Part shown: positions 9,291 through 18,300 of the stretch, piece by piece
How the letters are laid out: every line of letters begins with the position of its first letter
Position numbering within the stretch: position 1 is the stretch's first letter
Assembly: GCF_003626575.1 (NCBI RefSeq)
Contig: NZ_RBDY01000006.1
Location: forward strand, 233,909 to 297,908
DNA: 64,000 nt
Direction: 5' to 3'
Source: Streptomyces radicis
Lineage (GTDB): Bacteria > Actinomycetota > Actinomycetes > Streptomycetales > Streptomycetaceae
The notes under the pieces: generated by a model
Database searches by the model: none
What the model saw: only the letters and a program-made list of their open reading frames with translations
Told to the model about the DNA's origin: nothing
Made by a program: the position numbers and the translations under genes

Positions 9291-9382
9291 AGGGCCCCTC
9301 ACGCACCCGCCAGAGCTCACCTACCCTTGCTGCCTTCCGGCCCTGGGGGAGTTCAGCGAGATAGCGCCGCGTGAGGGGCTGA
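9291..9382 (-). ncRNA. ffs: bacterial signal recognition particle RNA (small, 4.5S type)
   Basis: The minus strand contains the conserved apical domain of SRP RNA: the GGAA tetraloop and asymmetric loop in GCCGGAAGGCAGCAAGGGUAG. The ends pair perfectly: GCCCCTCACGC (minus strand, 9379-9369) with GCGTGAGGGGC (9304-9294). SRP RNA binds Ffh and targets membrane proteins. Its place directly upstream of dnaX is typical of streptomycetes. Exact ends are estimated from the terminal helix. Confidence 0.9.
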
Positions 9383-9468
9383 CGCCAACCCTACCGGATC
9401 CCCACCCCCCACCCGCCCCCACCCAAGTGGTTCGCGACCACTCGGCGATCTCTTGTATCGTGTCCGGC

Positions 9469-9553
9469 GGAGGATTCGCCTAGAGGCCTAGGGCGCACGC
9501 TTGGAAAGCGTGTTGGGTTCACACCCTCACGAGTTCGAATCTCGTATCCTCCG
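9469..9553 (+). tRNA. tRNA-Ser (anticodon GGA)
   Basis: An 85-base class II tRNA. The acceptor arms are GGAGGAT/ATCCTCC, the anticodon stem CACGC/GCGTG closes loop TTGGAAA with GGA at 9503-9505, there is a long variable arm, and the T-arm is GAGTTCGAATCTC. The CCA end is not encoded. It decodes UCC/UCU. Confidence 0.95.
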
Positions 9554-9574
9554 CCCAGCTCTCACCGGGCTGTA

Positions 9575-9612
9575 CGAAGGCCCCCGCCGCCATCCACGGC
9601 CGGGGGCCTTCG
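9575..9612 (+). terminator. terminator after tRNA-Ser
   Basis: A perfect 12-bp stem, CGAAGGCCCCCG (9575-9586) with CGGGGGCCTTCG (9601-9612), lies 21 bases after the tRNA, followed by TTGCG. Confidence 0.8.
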
Positions 9613-9748
9613 TTGCGCTCGCCCCTCGTTGTCCTGGTTTCTGTCCACAGGGGTGCCCCGGGGCTCCCCAGAAAGCGTCGACGATCCTCCGGGCGACGTC
9701 CCCGAGCATGGCGTCCGGCACGTGGAGATACCTCGAGAGCTGCCTCGG

Positions 9749-10078
9749 TCAGGGCGAGGGCGTGAAGCCTGCGGACCAGTCGAGGCAGAGCGGCGGGCCT
9801 GGAGTCGTTGGAGCCCAGCCCTCTCGAAGGGCGATCCGGATGGCTCGGGCTACGTCGGACGGCAGCACCGGCTCAGCCTCGCGCCCGACCCAGTTGCTCG
9901 GGTGTGGCTGGTTCGTGGTCACCACGAGCGTTGTCCCGGGAGCGTCCGCGTGCTCTACCGCGAACGTGCATGGCGTCCAGGACAGGGCCTGGCAGTAACT
10001 TGGCTTGTGTCGCAGCCGCCAGCGGTAGGCCGTGCCGTCGACAACGATGCGCCGCGCTCCCTTGCGAGCCAATGCCAT
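9749..10078 (-). CDS. small conserved hypothetical protein
   Basis: 109 residues from ATG 10078 (GAGGGGG just upstream). It begins MALARKGARRIVVDGTAYRW and contains basic and tryptophan-rich beta-strand-like segments, then a helix with PSDVARAIRIALREGWAP. I recognise the pattern as a small protein seen repeatedly in streptomycetes, with no known function. There is no signal peptide or membrane segment. It is convergent with tRNA-Ser. A longer open frame upstream to 10387 has shadow-like composition and was not used. Confidence 0.7.
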   Translation of the reverse strand: MALARKGARRIVVDGTAYRWRLRHKPSYCQALSWTPCTFAVEHADAPGTTLVVTTNQPHPSNWVGREAEPVLPSDVARAIRIALREGWAPTTPGPPLCLDWSAGFTPSP

Positions 10079-10190
10079 GGGGTCCCCCTCGCTAGCGAGC
10101 GATGCCAGCCGGTCCGGCCCGGCCGTCCGTCTCAGTTTCCGTCTCATTCGGCGCCGTTCGCGGGCGTTCGGACCGGGCCGTACAAAGGCC

Positions 10191-10205
10191 CGCCGCCATC
10201 CGGCG
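10191..10205 (-). terminator. short stem-loop after the 10249-10932 gene
   Basis: CGCCG-CCATC-CGGCG, followed on the minus strand by GGCCTTTG. The surrounding 30 bases (10172-10201) resemble the sequence after tRNA-Ser (9564-9595): both read ACCGGGCyGTACrAAGGCCC, then CGCCGCCATCC. Confidence 0.45.
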
Positions 10206-10248
10206 GTTTCTGGCGATCCTCGCAACGCGTGGTCCGGTGGCCCGTGGG

Positions 10249-10932
10249 CTATTCCGCGTTCAGTGCCTCGCTGATCTCCCTCAGGCGCTCGGCGGGCAGG
10301 GCGAAGGAGTTGCGGGGGTTTCGGTAGGAGTGGCCGCCGTCGTTGGTCAGCGTGCCGTCCACCGACTGCCAGTGCGGGGCCGTCCATTGGCCCTGGTTCT
10401 CCAGGAGCGTGCGCGCCACGGCGGCCGGTTCTGCGATCGCGGTGCGGGCGGCGAGCGCCGTGGTCAGGGTGGCGGGTGCGTCGTCGGGGAGCCGCGCGTC
10501 GCCGAGGGCCGGGAACAGCAGCAGGAGACGGGCGTCGCCGTCCGACGCCGACTGCCTGGCGACGGACAGCAGCTCCGGCCAGGCCATGCCGGGGCCCATG
10601 AAGTGGCCGTCGTCCCGGGCGATGACCTCAGCCCTCGGCCAATCCGGGTGGTGCATCAGGTAGTCCACCCCCCGGTCGGCGTCGACGTTGCGGTAGACGA
10701 CGTGGACGGTGTGGCCGGAGCGCAGCGGAACGGTGAACGTCGGCCACGCGCTCTCGGCGGAGAGCGCGCCGTAGAGCTCCATGGCCGCGTCCAGGTCGGC
10801 GCCGAACGCGGCTCGTTGCGCGTCGTCGCCGCGCAGGCACGACCCGAGGTGCACCGGCCAGAACAACGGATCGTCGAGGTGGGCGCCGCCGTCGACCAGG
10901 GGGCCGCCCTCGTATCCGTGGATCGTCAGCAC
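10249..10932 (-). CDS. hypothetical protein
   Basis: About 227 residues if GTG 10932 is used (IHGYEGGPLVDGGAHLDDP near the start). An in-frame start at 10983 is possible, and neither has a convincing ribosome site. The protein looks soluble and globular, rich in Trp, His and Asp, with segments such as HVVYRNVDADRGVDYLMHHP and LLLLFPALGDARLPDD. I cannot assign a family. It is divergent from the helicase-like gene, whose start lies within tens of bases. Confidence 0.65.
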   Translation of the reverse strand: MLTIHGYEGGPLVDGGAHLDDPLFWPVHLGSCLRGDDAQRAAFGADLDAAMELYGALSAESAWPTFTVPLRSGHTVHVVYRNVDADRGVDYLMHHPDWPRAEVIARDDGHFMGPGMAWPELLSVARQSASDGDARLLLLFPALGDARLPDDAPATLTTALAARTAIAEPAAVARTLLENQGQWTAPHWQSVDGTLTNDGGHSYRNPRNSFALPAERLREISEALNAE

Positions 10933-10974
10933 ATGAGGATGATGGCACGGGGGACTGACACGGCTCAGGCCTCG

Positions 10975-13392
10975 ATGCGCCAAGCTGGGTTCCGTTGGAC
11001 AACGTTGCTCTCCCCGGGAGGTGTCATCATCGGCAAGCCGAGCGGATCAACGCTCGCCGCATGGCTGAGCGGCCTGGACAACGACCGGCTCGAGCGGGTC
11101 CTGGCGGCTCGCCCGGATGCGGTGCGCCCGCCCGAGCCGCGGTCGTTCGGCGAGCTGGCGGACCGTCTTCAGCGGCCGGGGTCGGTGGCTCCGGCGCTGG
11201 CCGGGCTCGCGCTGCCGCAGGCGCAGGTGGCCGAGGCGTTGGCGGCGCTCGGGCCCGTGTCCCGTGCCGCCCTGGCCGAGCTGCTGGACGCGACGGGGGC
11301 CGAGCGCGCTCGTGGACTGGACGCGGCGCTCACGTCGTTGTCCGATCGGGCGTTGATCTGGCCGGATCGCGCGGGGCTGTTGCGCATGGCGACGCCGTTG
11401 CGGCAGGCGTGGGAGCGGCCGTTGGGCCTGGACGCGCCGCTCGCGCGGCTGCTGGCGGACACGACGTCCGACGAGCTGCGCCGCGTGCTGGCGGCCCTGG
11501 GCGTCCCGTCGCCCGGGACCGCCAAGAAGCAGCGGCTGACCGCCCTGCTCGCGCACCACGGCGATCCGGAACGGGTCGCCGCGGCGGTCGCCGCGGCGCC
11601 GGAGGCCGCGCGCGAGCTGCTGCTGCGGCAAGCGCGTCACCCGGCTGAACGGCTCGTGGACCCGGAGGCCACAGCGGGCTCCGGCGCGCGCTGGGCCCTG
11701 GAGCGGGGGCTGCTCGTCCGGGCCCCGCACGGGTACGGGCCCGCGCGGATGCCCGCCGAGGTGGCGCTCGCGCTGCGCGGGGCCGACTGGCGCGCCCCGT
11801 TCGCGCCGACGCCGCCCGCCGTGCGGACGGTGGCCGTCACCGAGGCGGAGGTGGACCGGGAGGCCGCGGCCTCGGCCATGGCGTTCGCCGCCGACGCCGC
11901 GTCGGTCCTGGCGGTGTGCTCCGCCGCCCCGCCGACCCTGTTGAAGTCGGGTGGCGTGGGCGCGCGCGAGCTGTCCCGGGTCGGCAGGGCGGCGCTGTGC
12001 GACGTCGTCGTCGTCCGCCTCGCCCTGGAAACGGCGTACGCGGCCGGTCTCCTGGCCTGGGACGACGGCCAGGTCGCGCCGACGGACGACTACGACGCCT
12101 GGGCGGAACGCGAGCCCGCCGAACGCCTCGCCCCGCTGCTCCTGGCCTGGCGGACGCTGCCGTTGACCCCGTCCGAGGCGCGCGGCGAGGACGGGAAGGC
12201 GCTGCCCGCGCTCGCCATGGCCCCGCCCTGCGGCGGCTGTGTGGGGGCGCGGGACGGGCTCCTCACCGTGGCGGGGCGCCTCCCGGCGGGCCAAGGTGCG
12301 GCGAACACCGCGGAGTTGGGCTCTTCGGTCGTCTGGTTCCGTCCGCTCGCCCATCAACTCGCCCAGGACACCACTCCCTTCGCCACCGTGATCCGCGAGG
12401 CGGAGCTGCTCGGCGTCATCGCCCGCGGCGCCCTGTCCCGCATCGGCGCCGCCGAGGGCGAAGCGCTGGCCGCGGCCTGTCGGCGGCTGCTGCCGCCCGC
12501 CACGCGAACGGCCCACTTCGGCGCCGACCTCACCGCCGTCGTCACCGGCACGCCGACCGCCCGTCTGGCCGCGCTGCTCGACGGCGTCGCGGACAGGGAG
12601 GCGGGCGGCACGGCGACGGTGTGGCGGTTCGGGTCCGGCACCATCCGCCGCGCCCTGGACGCGGGCCGCACGGCCGACGCGATCGCGGCCGACCTGGCCG
12701 CCGTCGCCGTCGGGGCGCTGCCGCAGCCGTTGTCGTACCTGATCAAGGACACCGCGCGCGGCCACGGCCGGGTGCGCGTCGCCTCCGCGGCCTGTGTCAT
12801 CCACGGCGATGACCCCGCCCTCATCGCCGAGCTCGCCGCCCACCGCGCGCTCGCCGCCCTCGGCCTGCGGCCGCTCGCGCCGACCGTGCTGGTCGGCCGG
12901 GTCCCGCCCGCCAAGACCCTCGCCGCGCTGCGGGCCGCGGGCTACGCCCCCGTCGCCGAGAGCGCCGACGGAACGGTGCGCGTGGAACGCGACCGCCCCC
13001 GCCGCGCCACTGGCTCGGGGGCGCGTTCCCGGGGCGGCGGCGCCCGCTCGGCGCGGGCTTCGGTGCCCGTCGACATGGGCGCGGTGGCGGCCAGGCTGCG
13101 GTCCTCCTCGTCGCACGCTCCTGACCCCGACCCCGCTGCCGGGACCGACACCGAGGATGTCGTCGCCAGGCACGCGCGTTCGCTCTCCGCGGCCGACATC
13201 CGTCAACTGGCCCACGCGATCGACGAGAACGGGTCGGTCACCATCCACTACACCGCCGCCTCCGGCAGCCGCACCGTGCGCACCCTCAGCGAACTCGCCC
13301 TGGACCCACCGTTCCTTGAAGCCTGGTGCCACCTGCGCGACGCCGAACGCGTCTTCACCCTCTCCCGGATCAACGAAGTCATGCCGACGTAG
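10975..13392 (+). CDS. helicase C-terminal/helicase-associated domain protein
   Basis: About 805 residues from ATG 10975. The true start is uncertain: no Shine-Dalgarno precedes it, and a GGGAGG at about 11020 has no normal start codon after it. The first half is helical repeats with winged-helix-like segments (SRAALAELLDATGAERARGLD). A conserved block at about 560-690 (LTAVVTGTPTARLAALLDG through YLIKDTARGHGRVRV) matches the helicase C-terminal/XPB-Ssl2-like domain found in actinobacteria. The C-terminus (about 745-805) resembles a WYL-type ligand or nucleic-acid sensing fold (IDENGSVTIHYTAASGSRTV). No Walker A or DEAD motifs are present, so it is not an active helicase alone. A perfect palindrome follows at 13415-13430. 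Confidence 0.75.
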   Translation: MRQAGFRWTTLLSPGGVIIGKPSGSTLAAWLSGLDNDRLERVLAARPDAVRPPEPRSFGELADRLQRPGSVAPALAGLALPQAQVAEALAALGPVSRAALAELLDATGAERARGLDAALTSLSDRALIWPDRAGLLRMATPLRQAWERPLGLDAPLARLLADTTSDELRRVLAALGVPSPGTAKKQRLTALLAHHGDPERVAAAVAAAPEAARELLLRQARHPAERLVDPEATAGSGARWALERGLLVRAPHGYGPARMPAEVALALRGADWRAPFAPTPPAVRTVAVTEAEVDREAAASAMAFAADAASVLAVCSAAPPTLLKSGGVGARELSRVGRAALCDVVVVRLALETAYAAGLLAWDDGQVAPTDDYDAWAEREPAERLAPLLLAWRTLPLTPSEARGEDGKALPALAMAPPCGGCVGARDGLLTVAGRLPAGQGAANTAELGSSVVWFRPLAHQLAQDTTPFATVIREAELLGVIARGALSRIGAAEGEALAAACRRLLPPATRTAHFGADLTAVVTGTPTARLAALLDGVADREAGGTATVWRFGSGTIRRALDAGRTADAIAADLAAVAVGALPQPLSYLIKDTARGHGRVRVASAACVIHGDDPALIAELAAHRALAALGLRPLAPTVLVGRVPPAKTLAALRAAGYAPVAESADGTVRVERDRPRRATGSGARSRGGGARSARASVPVDMGAVAARLRSSSSHAPDPDPAAGTDTEDVVARHARSLSAADIRQLAHAIDENGSVTIHYTAASGSRTVRTLSELALDPPFLEAWCHLRDAERVFTLSRINEVMPT

Positions 13393-13414
13393 CGCGTGGC
13401 GCGGGGCCGGGCGT

Positions 13415-13430
13415 GGGATCGCGCGATCCC
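13415..13430. repeat. 16-bp perfect palindrome downstream of the helicase-like gene
   Basis: GGGATCGC joined directly to GCGATCCC, 23 bases after the stop. It may be part of a terminator or a protein-binding site. The 13393-13661 gap contains no gene on either strand that I can support. Confidence 0.45.
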
Positions 13431-13573
13431 GCCGCAAAGTCGAGAGCAGCGGACGGCGCGCCGACCCTGGCCCTCGGAGATGCGGCAACAAAAGTGGTCG
13501 CGCCTCCGCGGGATGGAACATTTCCCTTCCGCAGGCCACTCATTCATCGGGCCCTGAACCGGCTACCCGTCAC

Positions 13574-13613
13574 GACAACGCTCTTGACCGTCATCACGGT
13601 CAAGAGCGTTGTC
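13574..13613. repeat. perfect 18-bp inverted repeat at the left edge of the defence island
   Basis: GACAACGCTCTTGACCGT (13574-13591), loop CATC, then ACGGTCAAGAGCGTTGTC (13596-13613). Every base pairs. It could be a bidirectional transcription terminator insulating the next operon, an operator overlapping its promoter, or the scar of a mobile element. No T-run follows on either side. Confidence 0.8.
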
Positions 13614-13661
13614 ACCTGGTCCGCATACAGTTGGTCGAGATAAGCACAGGAAGGGGAAAGG

Positions 13662-14114
13662 GTGCGGCTCAGCGACGACGCATACGATCGCGTCATGACG
13701 CTGTTCCGGGAGGCGATGCCACAGCTTGCCGATCAGCTGGACGAGCAGGTCAGACGCGGCCGCCCGGTCTCCGAGGCGGAACTCAGGCAAGAGGCAGTCC
13801 ATCAGGAACGGACCTTTCGGCTCGCGACAAGCAGGTTCTCTCCTCTCGGGAAGGGCGACGCAACCGCTGTTCCGTACAGTGGGGAGCAGCGCCTCGAGAT
13901 CGTTCGTGAGGCCCTCCTGACGCTGGCCGAGGCGATGTACGCCACACGCAAGGCAGTGCTCGACACGGCATACGAGAACGGGATGGAGCCCGAGGCGTGG
14001 TTCGGCGATCCCGAGCTGGAGTCCCTGTGGCACGTGGACCTGAGGGCGGAGACGGACGAGGCCGAGGCCGCCCTGGGGAGGGTGAGATTCCTGTTCGAGG
14101 GGGATGATCTATGA
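13662..14114 (+). CDS. small hypothetical protein, partner of nuclease-like gene
   Basis: 150 residues from GTG 13662, preceded by a strong purine-rich ribosome site (AGGAAGGGGAAAG). It is mostly helical and acidic: ALLTLAEAMYATRKAVLDTA and DLRAETDEAEAALGRVRF. No known motif, signal or membrane segment is seen. The stop overlaps the next start by 4 bases (ATGA), so the pair is coupled and probably acts together. Base composition is visibly less GC-rich than neighbouring genes, suggesting acquisition by transfer. The partner's nuclease signature suggests a specificity, regulatory or immunity role, but that is inference. Confidence 0.75.
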   Translation: MRLSDDAYDRVMTLFREAMPQLADQLDEQVRRGRPVSEAELRQEAVHQERTFRLATSRFSPLGKGDATAVPYSGEQRLEIVREALLTLAEAMYATRKAVLDTAYENGMEPEAWFGDPELESLWHVDLRAETDEAEAALGRVRFLFEGDDL

Positions 14115-14770
14115 GCAGGGGAGATTTGACACGCGCCATCGAGCAGGCGATTGGCGTACTGCAACCTGTCTATCGCCGCCACGCTGAGGAGTCCGACCTT
14201 TACGAAGCGTCGCTGCTGGCCGTGAGCCTCGATGCCGCAAAGAAGGCCGGAGGACAGGTACTCCTGACAGAGGATGGCCATTCGAGGGCCCGGTCTCTTC
14301 GTTTCCGCAGGTCTCCGGGCAATCTCTGGTCGGGGAACTTCACATACGCACTGGTTGACTTCCGGGGATCTCCCAAGCGGCTCGAGATCCACCTCGGTGT
14401 TTATGTGGTCGGCCGCTCGAAGGTGGCGCACGAGTGTGACATCGCGATCATCGACCATCAAGAGGCGGAACGCAGTCGACTGGCGGCCCTACACCCCCGT
14501 AACAGCAAGCTCATCGCCGCGATCGAGGCCAAGTACTACCCCGCCTCTCCCGGATTGGGGGTGGGTCGCGGATTTCTCGGTCTCGCCCAAGAAATGACTG
14601 AGAGGAAGTGCTCGCTGGTGTTTCCGTCGCGCAGCTCCGACACTCTCGCGCGGCTCACCGCGAGCCGGTTGAGCGAGACGTACGGCGAGCTTCTGCCGGG
14701 CAGCCCCGCCGCCGACCGGCTGTGCTCCCAGCTCGACACAGCGATCCGCAACTGGAAGGTTCGTGGATAG
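14111..14770 (+). CDS. putative PD-(D/E)XK nuclease-fold protein
   Basis: 219 residues. The N-terminal 45 residues are helical. The middle reads as a restriction-endonuclease-like core: strand LEIHLGVYVVG, then HECDIAIID with D110, then LIAAIEAKYY with E139-A-K141. This gives the D...ExK spacing of PD-(D/E)XK nucleases, followed by a helix with GFLGLAQEM and strand CSLVFPSRSS. No helicase or methyltransferase domain is attached. The gene is coupled by ATGA to the upstream 150-residue gene and lies in a lower-GC island beside a restriction-modification-like gene. Likely a DNA-cleaving defence protein, but the assignment rests on motif reading only. Confidence 0.72.
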   Translation: MSRGDLTRAIEQAIGVLQPVYRRHAEESDLYEASLLAVSLDAAKKAGGQVLLTEDGHSRARSLRFRRSPGNLWSGNFTYALVDFRGSPKRLEIHLGVYVVGRSKVAHECDIAIIDHQEAERSRLAALHPRNSKLIAAIEAKYYPASPGLGVGRGFLGLAQEMTERKCSLVFPSRSSDTLARLTASRLSETYGELLPGSPAADRLCSQLDTAIRNWKVRG

Positions 14771-14901
14771 TGAGAGCGCGGACACCGTCAGGGCAACGCC
14801 TCCGGTTTCTCCTCAGTCTTCACGCCGAAGCGTCAGCTCGACTGCCGGTCCGTCGACGACAGGGCGCCGCCGTTGTCCTCGGCGCGTGCTAGGCATAGCT
14901 C

Positions 14902-15321
14902 ATGCACTCTGCGGCTCCCCTGCCTCATGTGGATCTCACGGAGGCGCAGTGGCGACTCCTCGCACGCCTGGCCGAGGGGCCGGTCGGCGACCCCAGCGAC
15001 CGGGCGGCGTTCGCCCGTGACCTGGCCGTGGACGGCCTCGATGTGGACCGGGCGCGGGCCGATCTGCCGACCCTGCGGTGGATGAAGCTGGTCGACCTGG
15101 CCGAGGGCGGGCTGGTGCTCACCGACCTGGGTGCCGCGGTCCATTTCCGGGCGTTGTTCGAGGCAGCGCAGGAGAGATTGGGTGAGGTCGCACTGCTGGC
15201 AGACGCTCGTGAGGCGGTGGCCCCGCGGTTCGCACGGGCCGTCCGCAGGGTGGCGGACGGGACCTACTCGTTGCCGGAAGCACTGGCCGACCTGGACAAG
15301 GGCCCCCCGTTCACCGGCTGA
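14902..15321 (+). CDS. small winged-helix-like protein
   Basis: 139 residues from ATG 14902, with no clear ribosome site. The first 80 residues read as a winged helix: LTEAQWRLLARLAEGPV, a helix DRARADLPTLRWMKLVDL, and a beta wing EGGLVLTDLGAAVHFRAL, where LxLTxxG is typical of such wings. The rest is helical. It may be a DNA-binding regulator. It is convergent with, and overlaps by 11 bases, the 3' end of the large methyltransferase gene, so the two may interfere transcriptionally. The 131-base gap upstream shows no other gene. Confidence 0.6.
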   Translation: MHSAAPLPHVDLTEAQWRLLARLAEGPVGDPSDRAAFARDLAVDGLDVDRARADLPTLRWMKLVDLAEGGLVLTDLGAAVHFRALFEAAQERLGEVALLADAREAVAPRFARAVRRVADGTYSLPEALADLDKGPPFTG

Positions 15322-18300
15322 ACAGCGTGCCCTCCACGGGCTGCCGTGCCTTCCTCGCCACCGCGGGAATCGGCAGCACCCCGGCCGCTGTCAGCTCGGC
15401 CTCCGTGATCACCGGTCCGGCAAGGATCTCCGCCAGCAGGTCCTCCTGTGCCGGTGCGAGGTCCGTGAGGCGACGGAGTACGGACAGCAGGTCGATCAGT
15501 TCCGAGGTCCACTCGTGGGGCCAGTGCTCGGCGCGCAGGTCGTCCAGAGGGCTCGTCCGCTTGCTGGTGGGCGAGGATTTGCGGTAGCCGAACCACTTGC
15601 TGACGATCCTCATCCCACCGACGTCGTAGGCCCAGACGACCTCGGGGACGGGAGCGAACGACCCGTCCCCGACATGGAGTGTCCGCGTAGCGGGGTCGTA
15701 CTCCAGCTGCCCCGGGATGCGGCTGCCGATCGGTGTCAGGTAACGCACCTGCCGCGCGTCTCCCAAAGGGAACTGCACCTGCCCGGCGCGCCGCCCACCG
15801 TCCGGATCGGCGCACCGCCCACCGTAGGTCGAGGCCCACAGCATCTCCCGGCCGAGCGCGACGGCTCGGGCCCACAGCCTTGCGTCCCGGCTCAGGGGTA
15901 ACCGCACGCCCGGGGTCAGCAACTCCTCGGCGAACCTCCGGGTGAAGGCTTCGTGTCCGGCCACGGCCAGGACATAGGCGGCCAGGTCGGTGGCCGTGAC
16001 CCCGTCCTGCCTCACCGAGCGTGCCACATGAGGGAGAAGGCCCAGCGGCAGGTTCGGTGACCCGTCCGGGTGCAGAAGCGGCAGGACTCGGCCGCCGCGG
16101 CCGTTGAAGTGGTGGGTGTCCGGGAGCAGATGCGTGGCGACGACGGCGGGCCCCGACTCGATCGCGTGGGACGACTGCTGGTTGAGGAAGATCTGGCCGT
16201 CCTGGAGTGAGGCCCACAGATCGGGCCGCGGAAAGTCGAGAACCCGGCTGTCGGCGATCAGCCACTGCCGGTCGAAGCTGCGGAGGGCCGTGCGGACAAG
16301 GTCGGGCTGGGCATCGGTCTCCTCGCCGATCGGGCGGGAGCGGGCGGTCCGGCCGGGCAACGGCGGCCTCGCGGTGTGGAGATCGCGGTCGCGTGTCTCC
16401 TTGAACTGCTCCGCCTTCGTCCGTGGGTCGCCGCTCCGTATCAACGTGGCCCAGCGTCGGCGGAGCACCTCGGCGGACGGGTCGCTGACCCAGGAGCGAT
16501 TGGACTTCATACCAGGGCTGCCCCAGGGGAAGAGATCTCCCAGAGCCGGGAAGTCCTCCCACCCGGAGTCGGTCCGCGGCGTGAACGGCCGTGGACTCCT
16601 GGTGTGCGCGTCGCGCCAGCCCCCGTCGTCGAGACCCACCTCGCGCAGTTGCCTGAACTTCTCCGCGCGGCGGCCGGCGAGGGCACGGTAGTGGACACGT
16701 GCCCGGTGGCCCTTGCCCCGTTCGAGCCCGGCCCTGCGGACAAAGATCGAGATGGCCAGCGGCTGGGCGACGCCGGGGAAGGGGCGGGTGGAGACGTCGG
16801 AGCGGTGTCCCTCGGGCGACAGGTTGATGATCCAGCCCTCGTCGCAGGTGCGCCGCAGATACTCCCTCATACCGCGTCCACCGGGGCCCGTGGCCCAGCC
16901 TGAAGGCGTGATGAAGCAGACGACGCCGTGGCGCTCGTCGTCGTGCGCGTCGAAAACCTTCCAGGTGGCCCAGCGCCAGAAGTACACGTACATGTTCTTC
17001 AGGACGTGCTCGTAGCGGCCGTTGTCCGGGTATCGGAAAGCGTCAAGCAGAGGCACCTCGTGGCGATCGGCACGCTTCTCCACCCAGCCACCGCGGTCCT
17101 CCGCCTTGTCGTCGTAGGGCGGGTTGGCGATGACGACAGTGATCGGGATGTTGGCCTTCACATTGTTCGCGCGCCGCCGCGACTCGGACAGGGCCTCGTA
17201 GGTGGAGGCGAGGTACTCGTCCTCGACGGACGGGTTGTCGAGCGTGTCGGTCACGAAGAGGTTGAGTCCCCCTTCGGGCAGCGGGGTCCCGTATCGCTTG
17301 AGGAGGTCGGAGGCGCGTAACTCCGCGACGGCGAACGGCCCCATCTGCATCTCGAACCCGTACAGGCGCGGCGCGAGACGAGCGATCGCGTCCCGGGACA
17401 TCGCGGGCCCGGAGCGATCGGCGGCCTGCTCGGCCACACGCTCGATGATCGTGTGGAGAAAGGTCCCGGTCCCCATGGCGGGATCGACGATCCGCACTCC
17501 GTCGCCGCCGAAGCCGTCGGTCTGCCCCAAGCGGGTCCGCAACACATCATCGGTGAGGCGCACCATCTCCCTCACCACCTCGTGCGGGGTGTAGTAGGAG
17601 CCGCTCCTCTGCCGGAGCCCCGGGTCGTACGCCGTGAGAAAGTGCTCGTAGAGGTGAAGGTAGGCGTCGTGGTTACCCGCACGGATCGCGGGCCAGTCCA
17701 CCTGAGTGATGGTGCGACGCAACAACTCCAGTGTCACGGTGAAGCGTTCGTTGACGTTGTCGGTGAGAAGCTGAAGCGCCTTCCCCATGAGCGCGTGGTC
17801 GGCATCGAGGCGGCGACCGATGTCGTGCAGGCCGATCCCGTCCTGGAGGACGTCTTCGGAGCGGGCGAGCAGCAGGGCGAACGTGACCGCTTGGGCGTAG
17901 CCGTCGGCAAAGGTCGCGTCGTCGGCAGACGGGAACAACATGCGGCGCCAGTCGTTCCTCAAACCGGTGAACGGTCGGGAGCGGACATCGTCTTCACGGC
18001 TCGACGAGCGGGCCTCGGCGGCGAGTTGTTCCTGCACCGCGGCGCGCAGCAGTCGACACAGCGGGGCGACATGCTGCACAAGCCGGGCGACGCGCTTGAT
18101 CGCGGGCGGCTTCCACACCAGGAACGCCCTGAGCAAGGCGTCCAGTGCCGCCGGATCCGCGGGCGCCAGCCTGTCGCCCGCGGTGCGCAGGGAGCCGGTG
18201 AGGTACACCGTCTCGCCGAACTGCCGTCCGTCCCGGAAGAGGCGCCACTCGGTGCCGTTGGTGTACAGCAGATTCGGCAGGTTCCGCAGCTTCTCCCACT

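Noticed and set aside
9527..9748. Open frame continuing past the stop of the 109-residue gene (in the same phase)
   Set aside because: It runs into the tRNA gene and lacks its own start context; homologues, as far as I recall, end at the TGA. Read-through is not supported.
14763..15020. 85-codon frame beginning at a GTG that overlaps the nuclease gene stop
   Set aside because: Ser/Thr/Arg low-complexity composition and overlap with the better-supported winged-helix gene.
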